Of a DNA stretch of 24,214 nucleotides, positions 19,661 to 24,214 are shown piece after piece. This DNA is from JBOGDS01 sp050743075 (GTDB lineage: Bacteria > Actinomycetota > Actinomycetes > Jiangellales > Jiangellaceae). Made by a program: the position numbers and the translations under genes. The stretch covers positions 1-24,214 of the forward strand of contig JBOGDS010000054.1 of the NCBI GenBank assembly GCA_050743075.1, given 5' to 3'. The notes under the pieces are model-generated. The model ran no database searches and had not been told where the DNA came from. It worked only from the letters and a program-made list of their open reading frames with translations. Position 1 is the stretch's first letter; every line of letters starts with the position of its first letter.

Positions 19661-20602
19661 ATGCCCAAGCGTGACCTGCCGGCATGGCCTCGAGGCCTGA
19701 TCGAGCTCATCGAGATCCAGCACGGTGTCGTGTCGGTCAACCAGCTCGTTGACTGGAGCGTCGGGGTGGATCTCGCGCAGGCGCGCGCCGCCTCGGGTCG
19801 ATGGCAGCGCCCGCACCGAGGGGTCTACGCCACCTTCAGCGGTGGCCTCGATCGACCGGCCGAGCTCGATGGCTTGACTGACGTCGTGGACGAGAACGTC
19901 CACGTGACCGTCCCCGCACACCGGCGCGTACGGGGCAGATACGCGGGCATCGTCGTGCACTACGCCCGCCGCTTGGACGAGAGCCGTCGTCCGGGGACAT
20001 CACCACCGCGCACCCGCATCGTCGACACCGTGCTCGACCTCGTCGACACGGCGCGGACGGCACGCGCTGCGGAGGCGTGGATCGCGACGGCCTGCCAGAA
20101 GCGCCTGACGACTCCGGACCGGCTGGCCGAGTCGCTGATGCGCCGCAAGAAGATCGGGTGGCGGGCGATGGCCGAAGCGATGCTCCTGGACGTGGCCGAG
20201 GGGGCGCACTCGATGCTGGAACTGGCGTTCCTGCGCTCGGTGGAGCGTGCCCACGGCCTGCCGCGAGGAGACCGGCAGCGTCGTCGTACCGGGCGCCGGG
20301 TGATCTGGATCGACGTCGACTACGAGCCGTACCAGACACGGGCCGAGCTCGACGGCAGGCTCGGTCACGATGGCGACGGGCGGTTTCGCGATCGGCGTCG
20401 CGACAACCGGGCCACGGTCGACGGCGCCTGGTCGTTGCGTTACGGGCACGCCGAGGTGTTCGGCACGCCGTGCTCGGTCGCGGCCGAGCTCGCCCTCGTG
20501 CTTCGCGACCGCGGGTGGACGGGTCGGGCGCGCCCGTGTGGCGACGGCTGCGCAGTGACGGCCGCACAGTCCGGTGATCATCGGCACTTTCCGGCCGCAT
20601 AG
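19661..20602 (+). CDS. Solo AbiEi-antitoxin-like / DUF559 (Vsr-fold nuclease-like) protein
   Basis: A 313-residue protein of a family found in many copies in some Actinomycetota. The N-terminal part (about 12-60, IELIEIQHGVVSVNQLV to RWQRPHRGVYATF) matches the AbiEi-type winged-helix antitoxin domain. The C-terminal part (about 185-290) matches DUF559, a PD-(D/E)XK nuclease-like fold: candidate residues are D218/D220, E229 and D231 in the RAELDGR segment, with RFRDRRRDN after. No AbiEii-type toxin is adjacent. Between FSG and AELDGL only five residues remain where family members, as I recall them, have some 25, so an in-frame deletion is likely. The last ten residues are encoded by palindrome copy 2. 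Start: first ATG giving the family N-terminus; the GGAGGAGG at 19632 is too far (about 21 bases). Confidence 0.7.
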   Translation: MPKRDLPAWPRGLIELIEIQHGVVSVNQLVDWSVGVDLAQARAASGRWQRPHRGVYATFSGGLDRPAELDGLTDVVDENVHVTVPAHRRVRGRYAGIVVHYARRLDESRRPGTSPPRTRIVDTVLDLVDTARTARAAEAWIATACQKRLTTPDRLAESLMRRKKIGWRAMAEAMLLDVAEGAHSMLELAFLRSVERAHGLPRGDRQRRRTGRRVIWIDVDYEPYQTRAELDGRLGHDGDGRFRDRRRDNRATVDGAWSLRYGHAEVFGTPCSVAAELALVLRDRGWTGRARPCGDGCAVTAAQSGDHRHFPAA

Positions 20603-20627
20603 ACCCGACAGTGCCGATGATCACCGG
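20571..20627. repeat. Palindromic element copy 2, inverted relative to copy 1
   Basis: Perfect 18-base arms (ccggtgatcatcggcact at 20571-20588, complement at 20610-20627) around a 21-base loop. The AbiEi/DUF559-like stop (20600-20602) falls in the loop, and the stop of the convergent ABC gene (20621-20623) falls in the right arm. It probably works as a two-way terminator and has supplied the C-termini of both proteins. Confidence 0.85.
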
Positions 20628-22378
20628 GAGGTGGGGGCGGGCAGGCCGTGCCACGAGTCCCACAGCGCGGCGTACGCACCGCCCGCGGCGACCAGTTCGT
20701 CGTGCGTGCCGAGCTCGCTGACCAGGCCGTCCTCCACGACGGCAACCCGGTGCGCGTCGTGCGCCGTGTGCAGCCGGTGCGCGATGGCGACGACGGTCCG
20801 CCCGTCGAGCACGGACGCGAGCGAGCGCTCCAGGTGCCGTGCCGCCCGCGGGTCGAGCAGCGATGTCGCCTCGTCGAGCACCAGCGTGTGCGGGTCCGCG
20901 AGCACGATGCGTGCCAGCGCGATCTGCTGGGCCTGCGCCGGATCGACCGGGTGCCCGCCGGATCCGACCACGGTGTCGAGCCCGTCCGGCAGTGCCTCCA
21001 CCCACCGCAGCGCGTCGACGGCGGCCAGGGCCCGGCGCAGCTCGTCGTCGGTCGCGTCGCGTGCCGCCAGGGCCAGGTTGTCCCGCAGCGTTCCCACGAA
21101 CACGTGGTGCTCCTGGGTCACCAGGACCACCTCGCGGCGCAGCCGGTCCAGCGGCAGGTCGACCAGCCTGACCCCGCCGACCTCGACCCGACCGGTCCGC
21201 GGGGGGTGGATGCCCGCGAGCAGGCGTCCCAGCGTCGACTTGCCGGCCCCGGACGGGCCGACCATCGCGAGCCGCTCGCCCGGGCGGACGTCGAGGTCGA
21301 CGCCGTGCAGCACGTCGTGGCCCTCGCGGTACGCGTAGCGCACGTCGGCGGCCCGCACGTGTTCGTCGACCGGCCGCTCCCCGCTCGCGGTCCGATCGGG
21401 CGGGACGTGTGCGACGCCGACCAGCCGCGACAGGGACGTGGCCCCGATCTGGATCTCGTCCAGCCAGGAGACCAGCCGGTCGACCGGGTCGACGATCTGG
21501 ACCATGTAGAGGACGACGGTCGTGACCTGGCCGACCGTGGCCTGCCCGTTCGACGCCAGCCAGCCGCCCCACGCCAGCGTCGCGACGACCGGCAGGAAGT
21601 ATGCGACCTCAGCAGCGGGGAACCACACGGTCCGTAGGAACAGCGTGCGCCGCTCTGCCGACATCGCCTCGGCCAGGTCGGCATCGGCCCGCGCGATCCG
21701 CTCGTCCGCCAGGCCCAGGGCCTCGATCGTGCGTGCGCCCTCGACGGTCTCCGTGACGGTGCCGTTCAGCGTGGCGTACGACGCCCGCTCCCACTGGTAC
21801 CCGGCCGGAGCACGCCGCAGGTACCAGTGAGTGGCTACCGTCAGCAACGGCGCGCCGACGACCGCGGCCAGTGCGACCAGCGGGCTCGCCAGCAGGGCGG
21901 CGGCCAGCGTCAGCACCGTCGTGACGAACGCGACCACCGTCTCGGGAACCGCGAACCGGACCGTGCGGGCCATCGTGTCGACGTCTCCGGTGGTCCGCGA
22001 CACCAGGTCACCGGTACCGGCCCGCTCGACGGTGGACAAGGGCAGGGCGAGCACCCTGGTCAGAAACGTCTCGCGCAACTCGGCGAAGACGCCTTCGCCG
22101 ATCACGAACGATGCCTTCCGCGCAGCGCGCGTCAGCAACGTCTGCGCGACAACGAACACCGCGAGGGTCGCCGCCAGCGTGTCGACCCGCGTGGTCGTCG
22201 TCCCCTCCCGGACGGCGTCGACCAGGGTGCCGAGAAGCCACGGACCGGCCAGCCCGGTGAGCGCCGCGAGCACGTGCAGGACGAGAGACCGGACGACCTC
22301 GCCTCGGTGCGACCGCAGCAGCCGGGCGGCCTCGGCCCGGACCTGCGCAGCGGACGCGATGGGGAGCCGGGTGCTCAC
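20621..22378 (-). CDS. ABC exporter half-transporter, heterodimer subunit with intact Walker A/B
   Basis: A 585-residue exporter half with six membrane helices fused to a nucleotide-binding domain. Walker A is GPSGAGKST (374-382), the Q-loop lies in LVTQEHH (419-425), Walker B with catalytic glutamate is TLVLDEATS, and the switch histidine is in AIAHRL. The signature, normally LSGGQ, is degenerate: VDPAQ (478-482). Its GTG overlaps the stop of the upstream partner gene (GTGA), so the two should form a heterodimer. With the partner's intact SGGQ, only one of the two ATP sites would be complete. The substrate is unknown; drug, lipid or siderophore export are family options. It ends inside palindrome copy 2. 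Confidence 0.92.
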   Translation of the reverse strand: MSTRLPIASAAQVRAEAARLLRSHRGEVVRSLVLHVLAALTGLAGPWLLGTLVDAVREGTTTTRVDTLAATLAVFVVAQTLLTRAARKASFVIGEGVFAELRETFLTRVLALPLSTVERAGTGDLVSRTTGDVDTMARTVRFAVPETVVAFVTTVLTLAAALLASPLVALAAVVGAPLLTVATHWYLRRAPAGYQWERASYATLNGTVTETVEGARTIEALGLADERIARADADLAEAMSAERRTLFLRTVWFPAAEVAYFLPVVATLAWGGWLASNGQATVGQVTTVVLYMVQIVDPVDRLVSWLDEIQIGATSLSRLVGVAHVPPDRTASGERPVDEHVRAADVRYAYREGHDVLHGVDLDVRPGERLAMVGPSGAGKSTLGRLLAGIHPPRTGRVEVGGVRLVDLPLDRLRREVVLVTQEHHVFVGTLRDNLALAARDATDDELRRALAAVDALRWVEALPDGLDTVVGSGGHPVDPAQAQQIALARIVLADPHTLVLDEATSLLDPRAARHLERSLASVLDGRTVVAIAHRLHTAHDAHRVAVVEDGLVSELGTHDELVAAGGAYAALWDSWHGLPAPTSR

Positions 22379-24086
22379 GTGTCCTCCTCTCCACGGGTGA
22401 CCGTCTCCCGATAGGCCGGCACATCGGTCAGCAGTTCACGGTGTGGCCCCTCCGCGGCCACGCGGCCGTTCTCGAACCAGACGACGACGTCGGCGCGGTC
22501 GAGCACCAGCGGGCTCGCCGTGGTCACGACGGTGGTGCGGCCGGCCCGCGCGGCACGTAGGCGCTCGGCCACCCGCGCCTCGGTGTGCGCGTCCACGGCA
22601 CTCGTGGGCTCGACGAGCACGAGAACGTCGGCGTCGGTGGCCAGGGCGCGGGCCAGCGCGACCCGCTGGCGTTGCCCGCCGGAGAAGGCCCTGCCGCGCT
22701 CCTCGACCAGCCCGTCGAGGCCGTCGGGCAACGCGTCGAGCACGTCGCCGGCGGCGGCCGTGCGGACTGCCTCGAGCAGGGTCCCGTCCTTGTGCCGGTG
22801 GTGGGGGTCCAGCCCGGCGCGGAGCGTGCCGGTGAACAGCCTGGGCTCGGTCTCGCTGACGACCACCCGGCGTCGCACCTCGGCCACCGGTAGGTCGACC
22901 AGCCGGACACCACCGAGGCTGACGCCCTCGTCGTCGACGAACCGCCCCAGCCGGTTGGCGATCGCCACCGTCTGTGCCGAGTCGGCGGACACCAGCGCGG
23001 AGAACAGCCCGGGCCGCACGACCAGCCCGGAGCGCACGTCGACGAGGTCGGCGTCTCTGTCCGGCGGGCTCGCGGCCGTATCCGGGTCGACGACGTCGCG
23101 ATCGACCCGCAGGACGGCGAGGATCCGACGGGCGCCGACGATCGCCCGGGTCGCCCGCTCGGCGGTCTGGGTCGCCGTCCGGAGCGGGATGACCAGGAAG
23201 AACGCGTAGCCGTAGAACGCCACCAGGTCGCCGCGCCGATCCGGCCGTCGAGGACGGACCGCGCACCGAGCCATGTCAGCGCCACCAGGAAGACTCCGGG
23301 CAGCAGCACCTGCGCAGCGTCCAGGGTTGCCTGCGTCCCGGCTACGCGTACGCCGGCCCGGCGCACCTCCTGCGAGCGCGACCGGTACCGCTCGAAGAAG
23401 ACCCGCTCGCCGCCGATCCCACGCAGGACGCGCAGTCCGGCGACCGTGTCGGCGCCGAGCGCGGTCAGCTGACCCAGCGCCTCGCGTTGGGCTCGCTGCC
23501 GGGCCTGGAGCGGACGCAGGATCGGGGTCAGCCCCAGGACCAGGGCGGGAACTCCGATCAGCACCAGCAGGCCCAACGGGGCCGACGTGCGCAGCACGAT
23601 CACGGCGACGACCGCGTAGGAGACGACGGCGCCGACGAAGCGCTGGGCGACATCGAACAGCGAGCCGACATGGTCGGCGTCGCTCGCGACCGTGGCGACC
23701 ACCTCGCCGGTGGTGACTTGCCGCGGCAGGGCCGGGCCGGTCCGGGCCGTGTGCCGGACGACGACCTGGACCGTGCGGAACATCGCCTGCAACCAGTTGG
23801 ACACCGCGAACCGGTGCCGCATGACGCCGGCGACCGCCTGGACCATGCCGATCGCGAGCACCACAAGCGCCCATCGGGCCGACTCGGCGACGTCACCGGG
23901 AACGACTCCGAGCTGGATTCCTCGGCCGATCGCATACGGAAGGACTGCCTGCGCCACCATCCAGCACACGCCGAGTGCGACGCCTGCCAGCAGGGTGACC
24001 CACTGCTGCCGCCCGATCCAGAGCAGGAACCGCACCGGGGAGCGGGTGTCGGGGCGGCCGGGGTAGGCAACGGGAAGGTCACGCAC
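22375..24086 (-). pseudogene. ABC exporter half-transporter, partner subunit, interrupted by a -1 frameshift
   Basis: The membrane part reads in one frame from VRDLPVAYPG to LDGRIGA, then continues in another frame from DLVAFYGYAFFLV to the end. The switch is at about 23230-23238, where one G of a GC run seems to be missing (expected RIGAGDLVAFYG). Restoring one base gives 1713 bases and 570 residues, a normal length. In the ATPase domain Walker A is lost (SADSAQTVA in place of GPSGSGKST), Walker B lacks its aspartate (VLVLVEPTSAVD) and the switch histidine is absent, but the signature FSGGQRQR is intact. These changes complement the partner subunit. GTG 24086 follows TACCCT (24096-24101) by 9 bases; a longer start at 24125 is possible. 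Sequencing error would make this a normal gene. Confidence 0.82.
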
Positions 24087-24165
24087 GTCGGGTCCAGGGT
24101 ACGAACCGCGACCGATCCCCCGCACCCCATTTCCACGTTCCCGTTGATCACGTCCACCACCCTGG

Positions 24166-24205
24166 CGGGTGCTTCACCAGGCACCGGAGCCTGGTGAAGC
24201 ACCCG
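24166..24205. repeat. Perfect hairpin, 17-base stem and 6-base loop
   Basis: cgggtgcttcaccaggc (24166-24182) pairs completely with 24189-24205 around accgga. It lies 80 bases upstream of the frameshifted ABC gene, near the window edge. It may be a terminator for a gene beyond the window or another REP-like palindrome. Its sequence is unrelated to the palindromes at 986, 19533 and 20571. The rest of 24087-24214 holds no gene I can support. Confidence 0.75.
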
Positions 24206-24214
24206 TACGCATGG

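Noticed and set aside
19836..21572. 578-codon minus-strand frame spanning the palindrome and part of the ABC gene
   Set aside because: It crosses two real genes in other frames and has random Arg/Ala-rich composition.
23225..23240. Programmed -1 frameshifting in the ABC half-transporter
   Set aside because: No X-XXY-YYZ slippery site or obvious downstream structure at the junction, and this family is not known to use recoding; mutation or sequencing error is simpler.

Overview
The window is high-GC DNA with codon use, gene families and promoter style typical of Actinomycetota: GroEL with a His-rich tail, a GuaB/GuaB3 pair, a GabD2-type succinic semialdehyde dehydrogenase, a DapC-like aminotransferase, an LPXTG surface protein and many leaderless-type starts. 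A Propionibacteriales, Jiangellales or Geodermatophilales-like organism is possible, but the sequence alone does not fix the family.

Layout. (1) 1-2551: a 5'-truncated ATP-grasp protein (+) converges on a GCS2-type glutamate-cysteine-ligase-like protein (-), with a long inverted repeat between them. (2) 2655-4564: a NarL-type response regulator and its histidine kinase (-, overlapping). (3) 4693-9111: divergent from the kinase, a ChaN/erythromycin-esterase-like lipoprotein, then a tightly overlapping ABC-2-type transporter operon (ATPase and two paralogous permeases). One permease carries a large extracytoplasmic DUF1349/LamG-like beta-sandwich insert. (4) 9177-11426: groES-groEL with two CIRCE operators, an intercistronic hairpin and a terminator. 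(5) 11440-11640: a repeat-rich intergenic stretch. (6) 11660-19498: aminotransferase, LPXTG surface protein with five Cna-B/SdrD-like repeats, guaB, guaB3 and gabD2, most with a leaderless promoter. (7) 19533-20627: a solo AbiEi/DUF559-like gene between two inverted copies of one ~57-59 bp palindromic element. (8) 20621-24086: two overlapping genes (-) for a heterodimeric ABC exporter; one subunit is broken by a single-base frameshift. (9) 24166-24205: a perfect 17-bp-stem hairpin.

Function. The two-component system probably controls the neighbouring lipoprotein and ABC-2 transporter (inferred from gene order). groES-groEL is under HrcA-type heat-shock control. guaB and guaB3 belong to guanine nucleotide metabolism. 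The ATP-grasp/GCS2 pair resembles the two enzyme classes of gshA-gshB and may make a small gamma-glutamyl compound. The most unusual items are the DUF1349-permease fusion, the palindrome-flanked nuclease-like gene, the exporter with complementary degenerate ATP sites, and the repeat cluster downstream of groEL.
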